Shown here piece by piece: positions 43,718-53,700 of a stretch of DNA of 64,000 bases. The stretch spans positions 248,001-312,000 of the forward strand of contig JAWLCL010000001.1 in NCBI GenBank assembly GCA_041687255.1, in the 5' to 3' direction. Made by a program: the position numbers and the translations under genes. The notes beneath the pieces were generated by a model, which saw only the letters and a list, made by a program, of their open reading frames with translations, did no database searches and was not told where the DNA came from. This DNA comes from Mariniphaga sp041687255 (GTDB lineage: Bacteria; Bacteroidota; Bacteroidia; Bacteroidales; Prolixibacteraceae). The first letter of the stretch is position 1. Every line of letters begins with the position of its first letter.

Positions 43718-45241
43718 TTAGACGGTACCGCCTACAGTTAATTTTTTTACCAGAACAGTTGGTAACCCACAGGTTACGGGAACCGACTGACCGCTTTTGC
43801 CGCAGGTCCAGGTGCCATTGTCAATCAGGTAATCATTTGCTGCCATTGTAATGTCTGCCAATGCCTGAGGGCCATTCCCGATTATGTTTATATCTTTTAT
43901 GGGCTGTGTAAGTTTTCCTTTTTCAATGAGGTAACCCGATTTAACGAAGAAGGTAAAATCACCTGCTCCAATCTGTACCTGTCCGTTACTGAAATTATCG
44001 ACGTAAACACCATAGTCAACATTTGAAACGATATCATCTTTGGTGTGAGGGCCAGCCTCCATATATGTGGCACGCATGCGGGGCAAAGGAATATGTCTGA
44101 ACGATTCCCGTCTTCCGTTTCCGGTTGGTGTTACATTGTAATACTGCGAGCTTATGCGGTCATGAATGTAACTGTTCAGCACACCATCTTTCACCAGGTA
44201 AGTTTTTTGAACATCGTTTCCTTCATCATCCACATTAATGGAGCCCCGGTTGCTTTCCAATGTTCCATCATCAATGATATTCACGAAATTTTCGGCAACT
44301 TTTTTACCCATCTTATCGCTGAAAATGGAGGTGCCTTTCCTGTTAAAATCAGCTTCGAACGTGTGCCCAATTGCTTCATGCAGTAATATGCCCGAACCCC
44401 CGGCGCCCATAACTACCGGCATCTCTCCTGCTTTGGGCTTGGTGGCATCAAAAAGCAGGTTGGTCCGATCAACTGCCTCATGCGCCAGTTCATCAACAAC
44501 TTCATCTGTTAACCATTCAAAACCTTTTCTGAAAGAACGGGCTGAATAGGCATTTTCAACCTTGCCGTCTTTTTCCATTATGCAAACTGCTCCGAAGCTT
44601 ATCATCGGACGGTAATCGTAGGTTAGCCTTCCTTCAGAATTGTAAAACAGCACATAGGATGTATCATCGCCCATGAATGCATTTACTTTTATAACTTTTT
44701 TGTCCAGGCTAAAAATCTTATCGTTTATTTTCTGGACAAACGGCACCTTATCTTTTACCGAAACATCTTCCCATTTTCGGCCTATGGTGTAATAATTTGC
44801 CGGTGTTTTCTCAATCAACCCGGGCGGAGTATAGTTGGGGTTGCTGTTTGCTATATTGGCAGCCATTTTTGCTGCATTTATCAAAGCTTCGGGTGTAACG
44901 GTTTCGGAATAGGCAAAACCTGTCTGATCGCCTTTTAAAACTCTGATTCCAACTCCATAATCAATATTTGAATAGGCCCGGTTTACTTTTCCGTCTTCCA
45001 GCCCAAGATTGTTCGCCTTTTTATGCTCAAAATATAAATCGGCATAATCGCCCCCTTTGCTCATTGCTGCTGAAATTACTTTTTGCAGCATTTCAGTAGA
45101 TACTTCAAAATGATCCAAATAATTTTTCACGTTTCCTGATGTTTGACCGTAATGAAACGACTGTAAAAAAGGAGGTAAAATAACGCCTCCTGTTACAGCC
45201 GCTCCGCTGGTTTTAATAAAATTACGCCTGTCTGTTCTCAT
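43718..45241 (-). CDS. tldD: TldD-family metalloprotease with twin-arginine signal
   Basis: Catalytic subunit of a TldD/TldE-type zinc protease, 507 residues. The zinc motif is HEAIGH at residues 288-293 in GGSGILLHEAIGHTFEADF (part). The protein begins MRTDRRNFIKTSGAAVTGG, a convincing Tat signal (RRNFIK, then a mild hydrophobic stretch), which the cytosolic E. coli TldD (481 residues) lacks. Export of this subunit, perhaps with TldE carried along, is inferred. It is first in the operon, 25 nt before the TldE-like gene. Substrates unknown. Confidence 0.92.
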   Translation of the reverse strand: MRTDRRNFIKTSGAAVTGGVILPPFLQSFHYGQTSGNVKNYLDHFEVSTEMLQKVISAAMSKGGDYADLYFEHKKANNLGLEDGKVNRAYSNIDYGVGIRVLKGDQTGFAYSETVTPEALINAAKMAANIANSNPNYTPPGLIEKTPANYYTIGRKWEDVSVKDKVPFVQKINDKIFSLDKKVIKVNAFMGDDTSYVLFYNSEGRLTYDYRPMISFGAVCIMEKDGKVENAYSARSFRKGFEWLTDEVVDELAHEAVDRTNLLFDATKPKAGEMPVVMGAGGSGILLHEAIGHTFEADFNRKGTSIFSDKMGKKVAENFVNIIDDGTLESNRGSINVDDEGNDVQKTYLVKDGVLNSYIHDRISSQYYNVTPTGNGRRESFRHIPLPRMRATYMEAGPHTKDDIVSNVDYGVYVDNFSNGQVQIGAGDFTFFVKSGYLIEKGKLTQPIKDINIIGNGPQALADITMAANDYLIDNGTWTCGKSGQSVPVTCGLPTVLVKKLTVGGTV

Positions 45242-45579
45242 ACTTATTAAAATATGTTGTTATTCTTAAAAATCCGAAAGAAAACCAATCGATGCCTTCA
45301 GAATGTAATAAGACTGCTATCATTATCAAATATTACACCTAAAATGTATTTTTCCAAAAATTCAACTAAAAAAGTGGGAATTTGGAAAAAAGCAACACTT
45401 CATGTGTTTTTGACCCCTTGGCAATTACATTTTTATAAAAAATCAATTAAAACCCCAAAAATTTTGGGGTTTGTTAAAAAAATATCAATTAAATTGTAAA
45501 TTACCCCCTGTAAATTTATATGTAAATAAAAAAATAGTCTATTTTTGACTTGGAAATTAAATATTAAAAAATTACAATT
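45242..45579. promoter_or_regulatory. AT-rich regulatory region between tldD and glnN with a 23-nt palindrome
   Basis: Positions 45450-45472 form two perfect 11-nt arms (AAACCCCAAAA and TTTTGGGGTTT) around a single A, 68 nt upstream of the glnN -7 element TATTTTTG (45540-45547, matching TAnnTTTG). The rest is AT-rich with no gene; an 81-codon frame here is low-complexity Lys/Ile sequence. Confidence 0.6.
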
Positions 45580-47769
45580 ATGGCACAGTTCAGATTAAAA
45601 GCATTGGATGAAGTCCTTAACCGCAAACCCGAAGATTTTGTCAGGGAAGACAATCTGGTTTCCAATTATTACGGCAAGCTGGTCTTTGATCAGGCAAAAA
45701 TGAAAAAGCACCTGTCGAAGGACGCCTATGCAGCTGTAATGGATGCCATTGAAAACGGAACTCCTGTTGATAGAAAAATGGCCGATCAAATTGCCCAGGG
45801 CATGAAAGCATGGGCTTTGGAAAATGGTGCCACTCATTATACCCATTGGTTTCAACCTTTAACAGATGCAACCGCAGAAAAACATGATGCATTTATTGTA
45901 CACGGCGAAAACGGGAATGTTATTGAAGCCTTTTCAGGCACACTGCTTGCACAGCAGGAGCCTGATGCCTCATCCTTTCCCAGCGGAGGTATCCGTCAAA
46001 CATTCGAAGCAAGGGGATATACAGCGTGGGACCCCAGCTCTCCGGCTTTTATCAGTGAAACAACCTTAACCATTCCTACCATTTTTATATCTTACACAGG
46101 GGAGGCCCTCGATTATAAGACTCCACTGTTGCGTGCCCTGCATGCTGTTGATAAGGCAGCAACCGCTGTTTGTCAGTACTTCGATAAAAATGTGACATCG
46201 GTACAGGCGAATCTGGGCTGGGAGCAGGAGTATTTTTTAATTGACGAAGCTCTTTACATGGCCCGGCCCGATCTTATCCTTTGTGGCAGGACCCTTATGG
46301 GGCATTCATCATCTAAAGATCAGCAGCTGGACGATCATTATTTTTCATCGATTCCTACCCGTGTCAACAGGTTTATGCAGGATGTGGAGAATGAAGCCTA
46401 CAAGCTTGGCATCCCGGTTAAAACCCGCCACAATGAGGTGGCGCCCAATCAGTTTGAGCTAGCCCCAATTTTTGAGGAAGCAAACCTTGCAAACGACCAC
46501 AATCAGCTCATTATGGATATTATGCAAAAGATTGCCCGCAGGCATAAATTCCGAATACTGTATCATGAAAAACCCTTCCAGGGTATAAACGGTTCGGGGA
46601 AACACAACAACTGGTCATTATCGACAAATACAGGTGTAAATCTTTATTCACCTGGTAAGAATCCAAAATCAAATCTGCTTTTTTTGACTTTTGTGATCAA
46701 TACCATGCAGGCTGTTTTTGACAACCAGGATTTGCTTAGGGCGAGCATTTATCATGCAGGAAACCAGCACCGGCTGGGAGCCAATGAGGCGCCTCCTTCA
46801 ATTTTGTCGGTATTTTTAGGAACCGAAGTTTCCAATATGCTCGATTTGATGGAGAAGGCTGTTTCGGACAAGAAAATGACTCCGGATGAAAAAACAGCTC
46901 TAAAGTTAAATATTGGCAGGATACCGGAAATCATCCTTGACAGTACTGATCGTAATCGTACTTCACCCTTTGCCTTTACCGGAAACCGCTTCGAATTCAG
47001 GGCTGTAGGATCTTCGGCCAACTGTGCTTCTGCATTGATTATTCTGAATGCTGTGGTTGCCAACCAGTTAAATGCATTTAAAAAGAACGTGGATGCATTA
47101 ATTGAAAAAGGTACCAAAAAGGATGAAGCCATTTTCCAGGAGTTAAAGAAACTTATCATCAGCTCAAAAGCTATCCGTTTCAATGGTGACGGATACAGCG
47201 CCGACTGGGTAAAGGAAGCTGCTGCCAGGGGCCTCAGCAATGTAAATAATGTTCCCGAAGCTCTATCAGCATATGTTCGTCCTGAAAACAGGAAAATGCT
47301 TGCCGACCTTGGTGTTTTAAATGAGTCGGAGCTGCAGGGTAGGGTGGAAGTGGAATATGAAAAATTCATAATGAAAATCCAGATTGAATCGAGAGTACTT
47401 GCCGATTTGGCCATTAACCACATTGTTCCTACTGCAGTCCAGTATCAGACAACCCTATTGGAAAATGTCAAAAACATTAAAGAAGTTTTTTCGGCTGATG
47501 AATTTGAGGAACTTGCCGGTGCACGAAAAGATTTGATCCGGGAAATAGGAAAACATATATCAGCGATAAAGGCACAACGTAAAGAAATGATTGAAGCTCG
47601 TAAAAAAGCAAATATTATTGAGGATACTGTTGAAAAAGCAAAAGCTTACGATGAAACCGTAAGGCCTTATCTGCAGGATATCCGTTACCACATCGATAAA
47701 CTGGAACTTATTGTCGACAACGAACTTTGGCCATTGCCAAAATACAGGGAACTATTATTTGTAAGGTAG
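45580..47769 (+). CDS. glnN: Glutamine synthetase type III
   Basis: ATP-dependent assimilation of ammonium into glutamine. At 729 residues it has the large GSIII size, with characteristic segments AFSGTLLAQQEPDASSFPSGGIRQTFEARGY (central part SSFPSGGIR), SVQANLGWEQEYFLID, PVKTRHNEVAPNQFELAPIFEEAN (core RHNEVAPNQFE), GINGSGKHNNWS and NRTSPFAFTGNRFEFRAVGS (part). The C-terminal about 100 residues are helical (KAQRKEMIEARKKANIIEDT). The gene is single, with a strong -7 element and palindrome upstream and a terminator downstream, suggesting nitrogen-dependent control. Confidence 0.96.
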   Translation: MAQFRLKALDEVLNRKPEDFVREDNLVSNYYGKLVFDQAKMKKHLSKDAYAAVMDAIENGTPVDRKMADQIAQGMKAWALENGATHYTHWFQPLTDATAEKHDAFIVHGENGNVIEAFSGTLLAQQEPDASSFPSGGIRQTFEARGYTAWDPSSPAFISETTLTIPTIFISYTGEALDYKTPLLRALHAVDKAATAVCQYFDKNVTSVQANLGWEQEYFLIDEALYMARPDLILCGRTLMGHSSSKDQQLDDHYFSSIPTRVNRFMQDVENEAYKLGIPVKTRHNEVAPNQFELAPIFEEANLANDHNQLIMDIMQKIARRHKFRILYHEKPFQGINGSGKHNNWSLSTNTGVNLYSPGKNPKSNLLFLTFVINTMQAVFDNQDLLRASIYHAGNQHRLGANEAPPSILSVFLGTEVSNMLDLMEKAVSDKKMTPDEKTALKLNIGRIPEIILDSTDRNRTSPFAFTGNRFEFRAVGSSANCASALIILNAVVANQLNAFKKNVDALIEKGTKKDEAIFQELKKLIISSKAIRFNGDGYSADWVKEAAARGLSNVNNVPEALSAYVRPENRKMLADLGVLNESELQGRVEVEYEKFIMKIQIESRVLADLAINHIVPTAVQYQTTLLENVKNIKEVFSADEFEELAGARKDLIREIGKHISAIKAQRKEMIEARKKANIIEDTVEKAKAYDETVRPYLQDIRYHIDKLELIVDNELWPLPKYRELLFVR

Positions 47770-47796
47770 TTCAACAGAGAATTAGCTTAATTTGGG

Positions 47797-47827
47797 GAGG
47801 TTCCTGGCTGACAGTGAACCTCTTTTT
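47797..47827 (+). terminator. Terminator of glnN
   Basis: The stem GAGGTTC/GAACCTC with a 12-nt loop is followed by TTTTTATT, 28 nt after the stop. Confidence 0.75.
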
Positions 47828-47909
47828 ATTGTTGCATACTTAATTTGTCGTTAAGCCGTTATTTTTACAGCCGATTTTTTTAATATACTTTTATCTTTCC
47901 AAAGTAACG

Positions 47910-49910
47910 ATGGGAATGAATAGATATTTCAGGTTTATTGTTTTTATAGCTGTAATTATAGGTTTGTCATCTTGCGGTGCCGGCAGAACAGGAAGGGATG
48001 CTTTGGTGTCGCATGAAATTGGTGAATATTACAGAGCCATAGAAAAGTACAGGAAAGCCAGCCGCAAAGAAAAGGACAGGGTTAAACGAAGAGAATATGC
48101 TTATGCCATTGCCGAATGCTATGAATATATCGGTGATTATGAGCGTGCCGGGATGTATTACCAGAATGCCATCCGAAGGGGGCATGAAGATCCGGAAGCC
48201 TTGTTTAAACTTGCAGAAATGCAACGCAATACACAGGATTATGAAGAAGCCATAGAAAATTACAGGATGTATCTTGACCTGATGCCCGGAGAGGAGAGGG
48301 CCCGGCAGGGTCTTGAGGCCATTCGCAAAACGCAGGAATGGACAGAAAATCCTACGCGCCACATCATCAATCCCATAAAGGAAATAAACTCCAGGGAAAG
48401 TGATTTTGCACCTGTTTTCGTAGGTGGCCGTGATAATGAGGTAATTTTTACTTCCAGCCGGCAAGCTTCTACAGGAAAACGAAAAAGTAACATTACGGGG
48501 CAGAAATATGCCGATCTGTTCCGGGCCACCTTCAATGTGCAACGTCAGAAATGGGATCAGCCCAAGCTGCTCGATGAGAACCTGGTTGTGAATTCGGGTG
48601 ACGAAGACGGAGCCGCAACTCTCTCTGCCACCGGCGAACAAATGATCTTTACCCGAGCCCGTTACGACAAAACGGAAGCTTTGGGTGCAGAATTGTATTC
48701 CTCCTCGCAATCGAGAGGTACATGGTCGGAACCCATTAAACTGCAGGTGGCCGGCGACAGTCTGACCGCCGCACATCCGGCGCTGAGTAACGATGGTTCG
48801 GTTCTGTATTTTGTGTCGGATATGCCGGGAGGATTTGGTGGGAAAGACATCTGGAAAGCGGAAAAAAGTGGTGCTACCTTCAGCAATCCGGTAAATCTTG
48901 GCGAAAAAATAAATACTCCCGGTGATGAAATGTTCCCCTTTATAAGAGACAATGGAGAATTGTATTTTTCATCGAATTACCGGCTTGGTATGGGAGGCTT
49001 CGATATTTTCAAAGCCGTGGAAAATGAAGATAATACCTGGACCGTGGAAAACATGGGGTACCCTGTGAATTCACCCAGCGATGATTTTGGTATTGCTTTC
49101 GTGGCAGGTGAAAATAAGGGAATGTTTTCATCCAACAGAAAAGGTTCACGCGGCGATGACTTATATGAATTTGTGGTTCCTCCAAAAATATTTAGGGCAG
49201 AAGGGGAGGTGTTTGATAAAGAAACCGGCACCCACATCGATGGTGTAAACGTGAGAATTATTGGAACGGACGGAACAAGTCTTCGTATGAGAACCCAAAA
49301 CGGTAAATTCCAGATGACCTTAAAACCTGAAACGGAGTATGTGTTTGCTGCATTTAAAGACGGTTATCTTCGTGATAAAGCATCAGCAAACACAATTGGT
49401 CTTGAAGACAGTAAAAGTTTCAGGTTTGAGTTGTTTCTTTCTCCTACCGATGCGCCTGTCAATATCGAAAATATAAACTATGAGTTTGGAAGCTGGGAAT
49501 TGCTTCCCCAGTCAGAAACTTCACTTGATACTTTGGTGGCCACGCTCATGGTAAATCCAACAATTACTGTTGAAATCATGTCTCATACCGACTACGTAGG
49601 AAGTGACCAGTTTAACTTTGAGCTTTCACAAAAACGGGCACAGAGTGTCGTGGATTACCTCATTGAAAGAGGCATCAGTCCACAACGATTGGTGGCAAAA
49701 GGTTATGGCGAAACATGGCCCAAGACTGTTACCCGTGTACTTGCCCGGCAATACGATTTCCTGAAACGCGGAGACGAACTGACCGAAGAGTTTATTTTAA
49801 ACCTCAGCGATGAGCAACAGGAAGCTGCACGTGCTATTAATCGCCGTACAGAGTTCAGGGTCCTTTCTACTGATTTTATCGAAAGGTTTGATGCGGAACC
49901 GGAAAATTAA
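47910..49910 (+). CDS. PorE-like OmpA lipoprotein (TPR, beta-propeller, CRD, OmpA)
   Basis: A 666-residue lipoprotein; the lipobox is LSSC with Cys22. Domains in order: TPR-like helices (about 30-130; AIAECYEYIGDYERAGMYY), a PD40-type beta-propeller (about 140-425; YFVSDMPGGFGGKDIWKAE, LYFSSNYRLGMGGFDIFKAV), a carboxypeptidase-regulatory domain (about 430-515) and a C-terminal OmpA peptidoglycan-binding domain (VEIMSHTDYVGS, SQKRAQSVVDYLIERG, RLVAKGYGE). This order and length match the type IX secretion component PorE. Other OmpA/PD40 proteins share the layout, so PorE identity is likely but not certain. It is monocistronic here. Confidence 0.82.
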   Translation: MGMNRYFRFIVFIAVIIGLSSCGAGRTGRDALVSHEIGEYYRAIEKYRKASRKEKDRVKRREYAYAIAECYEYIGDYERAGMYYQNAIRRGHEDPEALFKLAEMQRNTQDYEEAIENYRMYLDLMPGEERARQGLEAIRKTQEWTENPTRHIINPIKEINSRESDFAPVFVGGRDNEVIFTSSRQASTGKRKSNITGQKYADLFRATFNVQRQKWDQPKLLDENLVVNSGDEDGAATLSATGEQMIFTRARYDKTEALGAELYSSSQSRGTWSEPIKLQVAGDSLTAAHPALSNDGSVLYFVSDMPGGFGGKDIWKAEKSGATFSNPVNLGEKINTPGDEMFPFIRDNGELYFSSNYRLGMGGFDIFKAVENEDNTWTVENMGYPVNSPSDDFGIAFVAGENKGMFSSNRKGSRGDDLYEFVVPPKIFRAEGEVFDKETGTHIDGVNVRIIGTDGTSLRMRTQNGKFQMTLKPETEYVFAAFKDGYLRDKASANTIGLEDSKSFRFELFLSPTDAPVNIENINYEFGSWELLPQSETSLDTLVATLMVNPTITVEIMSHTDYVGSDQFNFELSQKRAQSVVDYLIERGISPQRLVAKGYGETWPKTVTRVLARQYDFLKRGDELTEEFILNLSDEQQEAARAINRRTEFRVLSTDFIERFDAEPEN

Positions 49911-50026
49911 CTCTAACCACAGGTTTCAGTCCCGGAGATATCAGGCTGAAGCCCGGGGATAATCAGCGGTGACAAAAATTCTCCCATTCACCCGGAACTG
50001 GATTTATTATTCCGGTTCGTTTTTGT

Positions 50027-50034
50027 TACATTTG
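50027..50034 (+). promoter_or_regulatory. Orphan -7-like element
   Basis: TACATTTG is an exact TAnnTTTG match on the plus strand but precedes no plus-strand gene; it would read antisense to the doxX 3' end. It may be chance or an sRNA start. Confidence 0.25.
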
Positions 50035-50149
50035 CATTAACCGCTCAACCTTTCTATTTATTGAAACCATTTCCGCTGGTGGTAAAAAGGAAAGAAAAAC
50101 ATGCGCATAATAAACTATAAAGTTCACCGCTGCTCTCTGCTCATGACTA

Positions 50150-50590
50150 CTAGATATACCGGCGTTGTTTTTTTTGCGATTTCTTAAGCATGATGCTGTC
50201 GATGGAGTAATTACCCGCGCCGGTGAACAATAAAAAAGTAAATATCAGCAGGAAAAGCAACGCCTTTTCCTTAACAGCAAAAGGATCTGCACTGTGTACA
50301 TGAAAGGCGGCCACTGCCATGGTTATTATCAGGGGGATTGTTGCCAGTCGGGTAAAAAGCCCCAGTAGAATTAATGCTGAGCAAAGGAATTCAGCAAAAA
50401 CTGCCAGCAGCAGCGAAAGTGCAGGGTTCATTCCCAATACGCTTGAAAACGATTCAGGATCACCACTAAATAACTGTATAAGTTTAGGGTATCCATGTGT
50501 AAGCAAAAATGCTGCTGCCACTGTCCGGATTAAAAGCAATCCCAGGTTTACATTGGCAACAGGTAATGTTTTACGTAAAAGAGTATTCAT
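50150..50590 (-). CDS. DoxX-family membrane protein
   Basis: A 146-residue protein with four transmembrane helices. Family features: GLLLIRTVAAAFLLTHGYPKLIQLF at the N-terminus (HGYPK is the usual HGxxK), FAEFLCSALILLGLFTRLATIPLII (core LLGLFTRLA) and VKEKALLFLLIFTFLLFTG (EKALLF). DoxX-type proteins are linked to quinone or sulfur redox chemistry, but most have no proven role. The gene stands alone. The C-terminus is Lys/Arg/Gln-rich. Confidence 0.9.
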   Translation of the reverse strand: MNTLLRKTLPVANVNLGLLLIRTVAAAFLLTHGYPKLIQLFSGDPESFSSVLGMNPALSLLLAVFAEFLCSALILLGLFTRLATIPLIITMAVAAFHVHSADPFAVKEKALLFLLIFTFLLFTGAGNYSIDSIMLKKSQKKQRRYI

Positions 50591-50726
50591 TACTTTGAAT
50601 TTTCTGCAACATACTTTCTGTTACAGTCGTTTGTTCATGGTTAACAAACCGTCTGTAAGTATTGTTGAAAAAATAAAACCTCCAAAGGAGTGAAATGTGT
50701 TATTGCCGAATACTTATACCATCCGT

Positions 50727-53700
50727 TTATGAGTTGGTTAAATCCGGGAAAAGGTTTTGCGATTCCCGGGTTAAATGTTTTTTTAAATAAAAATTTACTT
50801 TTTCCAGCAATACTTCTTTTTTAAATGGCTTGGCAATATAATCATCACAACCTGCCTCCAGGGCAAGTTCCTTATCGCCTTTTACTGCCAGAGCTGTCAC
50901 TGCCAATACAGGCAAATCCGGTCGAAGTTGTTTTATTTGTTTTGTTGCCTCAAGTCCTCCCATTAAAGGCATTTTTAAATCCATTAAAACAAGCCTTACC
51001 CTCTGATTCTGCCGGCATTCCTCAACAGCCAGTTTTCCGTTTTTAACAGATACGCACTCAAGCTGTCCCATTTTTAAAATTGTTTTCAGATAGAACTGAT
51101 TTACAACATCATCCTCTGCAATCAGAACAACCGGTTTACTTTCAATGGTTTCATATTTTTGGGCATCCAAAGTTTCTGTTGCTTCTTCTGAAATCGGAAT
51201 TGAAAACATGACCGAAGTTCCATAACCTTTTTCTGACGACATTGAAATAGTTCCACCCAACAATTCAACCAATCCTTTTGAAATTGACAGTCCCAGGCCA
51301 CTTCCTTCGTATCCCCGTGAAAGCCTTGAATCTTCCTGAACAAAATTATTGAAGACTTTATCAACCATTCCCGGTTCTATTCCGATTCCGGTGTCTTTTA
51401 CAAAGAACTCCAGTCTATTACTTTTTATGATATATCCAATTTGGATGGTTCCCCAATGGGTGAACTTTATCGCATTATCGATTAAGTGCATCAAAATCTT
51501 TTTTAGCAGCTCCTGATCCGATTCAATATGAAGATCTTCTTTATAGCCATTTAATTCAATGCTCAATTCCACATTATGTCGTTTGTGGTCCTTTTTGTAA
51601 AGCTCATAAAGGTTGTAAAGCATATTGTGGAGCGAAAATTTCTTTTTATCAACCGGCATGTTGCCCGATGTGATTAGAGAAATATCCATATAGGAGTTAA
51701 TGGTATTTATCAGCCGGTTGCTGCTTTCCTGCAGCACCATGTAATACTCCTCCTTTTCTTCCGGTGTAATGTCGGGCTGAGATAAAACATTGCCAAATCC
51801 AAGAATTCCATTAAGTGGTGTTCTTACCTCATGCGAAATGTTATTCAAAAAGGCCGTTTTTAATTTGTCGGCGGCTTCTGCTTTTTCTTTTTCAATGATC
51901 AGGTTCTTTTCCAGCCTTATTTTCAGATTAACATTTACAAGTAACTGTGAGAAAATACTGAGAAGCACCTTTTCTCCTTCCGAATATTCATGACCATCAT
52001 TGACCCAGTCAAAGCCCACAAAGCCGGTGCATTTTGTACCTTCCATCATGGGCAATGCTATGGTGCTTTTTATATCCTGTGGCTCAAGTACCAATCTCAG
52101 CGGATTATCTTCCGGAAGGGAATGAACATCAGCAAGAAAAAAAACTTTCCCACTCTTATGGGATTCTACGAAAGCCTCAAGGAGTTTTATATTCAGATTT
52201 TGCAAATTGTCTATCTGTGGAGAAATTCCTTCTTTACACCATTCATAGGTATTCCTGGTTATGTTCCTGCTCCAGTCGTATTCGAAAATATAGGCACGGT
52301 CGGCATCTGCAAATTTTCCCATTTCTGCAAGCGAGGAATTAATGGTGTTTTCAAGGTTATCTACAATTACATTAATGTAGCCCGATGCTATATTTATCAA
52401 CACCGACTGCAATGCAGAATGGTATTTTAATGCTTCCTCTGTTTTCTTTTTTTCAGTAATTTCCTCTTTGACTGCAACAAAATGAGTTATCTCCCCTTCG
52501 TTGTTAAACAATGGGGAAATTGATGAATTTTCCCAGTACAGGGTGCCATCTTTTCTCCTGTTAAGGATTTCACCGTGCCAGTCTTTACCTGCCAAAAGCG
52601 TATTCCACAAGTTTTCATAGAATGGTAGGGGGTGTATTCCTGAATTTAACAGTCCTGGCGTCTGGCCAATGGCTTCTTCCCTCGAATATCCTGTATGTTC
52701 TGAAAACCTGGAATTTACATATTCAATAATGCCTTTCGTATTTGTAATCATTATAGTATCAGGACTTTGTTCCACAGCCTTTGAAAGTTTTAGCGCTGTT
52801 TCTTCGGCATTCAGCCGTTTTATATAGTTGCTTAACTGGGAAGCTACCACTTCAATTATCCTGACACTGTCTGAATCGTATGCCTTTTGGTTCTTATAGC
52901 TCTGCAATATAATAGCACCCACAGCGGTTTCCCCGTCGAATAGAGGAACCCCCATCCAGCATTTCGATTCCGGACCGTACCTTACCAGATTTTCTTTTGC
53001 AGCCAGTTTTTCCAGGTCGGAATGCGAAAATAAATGCGATTTCTTTTCTTTGATAAGCCAACCTGTAAGGGAATCTTCCGCAGGCCATAACAACGGGTTT
53101 TCACTGCAATTTTCAAAATCAACAGGTGAATAAAGCATATTTGTTTCAGGTTTTAACAGCACCAGTGTGAGGTTTTCCGCCTCCATCAACTGGTTAAGAT
53201 CATTTTGGATGCCGTTGAACAGTTCCTGTAAATTCATTCGGTTTACCATGGCTGTGGCCATGTTGTACTGCATGGTCTGAACCAGTTCCCGCCGTTTTAA
53301 ACCGGTGATATCCCTGCCAATTCCTACCAGTCCGGTAATTTGGCCGTTTCTGTCGCGCAGGGGAAGTTTTGATGACAGCAGCCACTGTTTGTTTCCGTGC
53401 CTATCATATAAAATTTCTTCCCGGTTAAGAATGGGATTTCCTGTTTTTAAAACATACTGATCATCGGCATAAAACTGCTCGGCTATTTCTTTTGGATAAA
53501 TCTCAAAATCATTTTTGCCAATAATTTCTGCTTCATTCCTGCCTCCCATGTATCGAATTTCTGTTGTGTTGGCTAGGATTTTTCTGCATGCAAGGTCCTT
53601 TGAATAGATTGAATCGGGAATATTATTAATGAGGGTTCGAAGAAGCATTCGTTCATTTTTTAACATTTGTTCTGCATGGACCCTTTCGGTAATATCCCTG

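Noticed and set aside
45254..45499. 81-codon plus-strand frame upstream of glnN
   Set aside because: Low-complexity Lys/Ile/Phe product produced by AT-rich DNA and crossing the 23-nt palindrome; more likely regulatory DNA.
46752..47423. 223-codon minus-strand frame inside glnN
   Set aside because: Shadow of a highly conserved GSIII coding region; its product is Ser/Phe-rich as expected of an antisense frame.
47967..48776. 269-codon minus-strand frame inside the PorE-like gene
   Set aside because: Shadow frame; the plus-strand protein has consistent TPR and propeller domains across the same bases.
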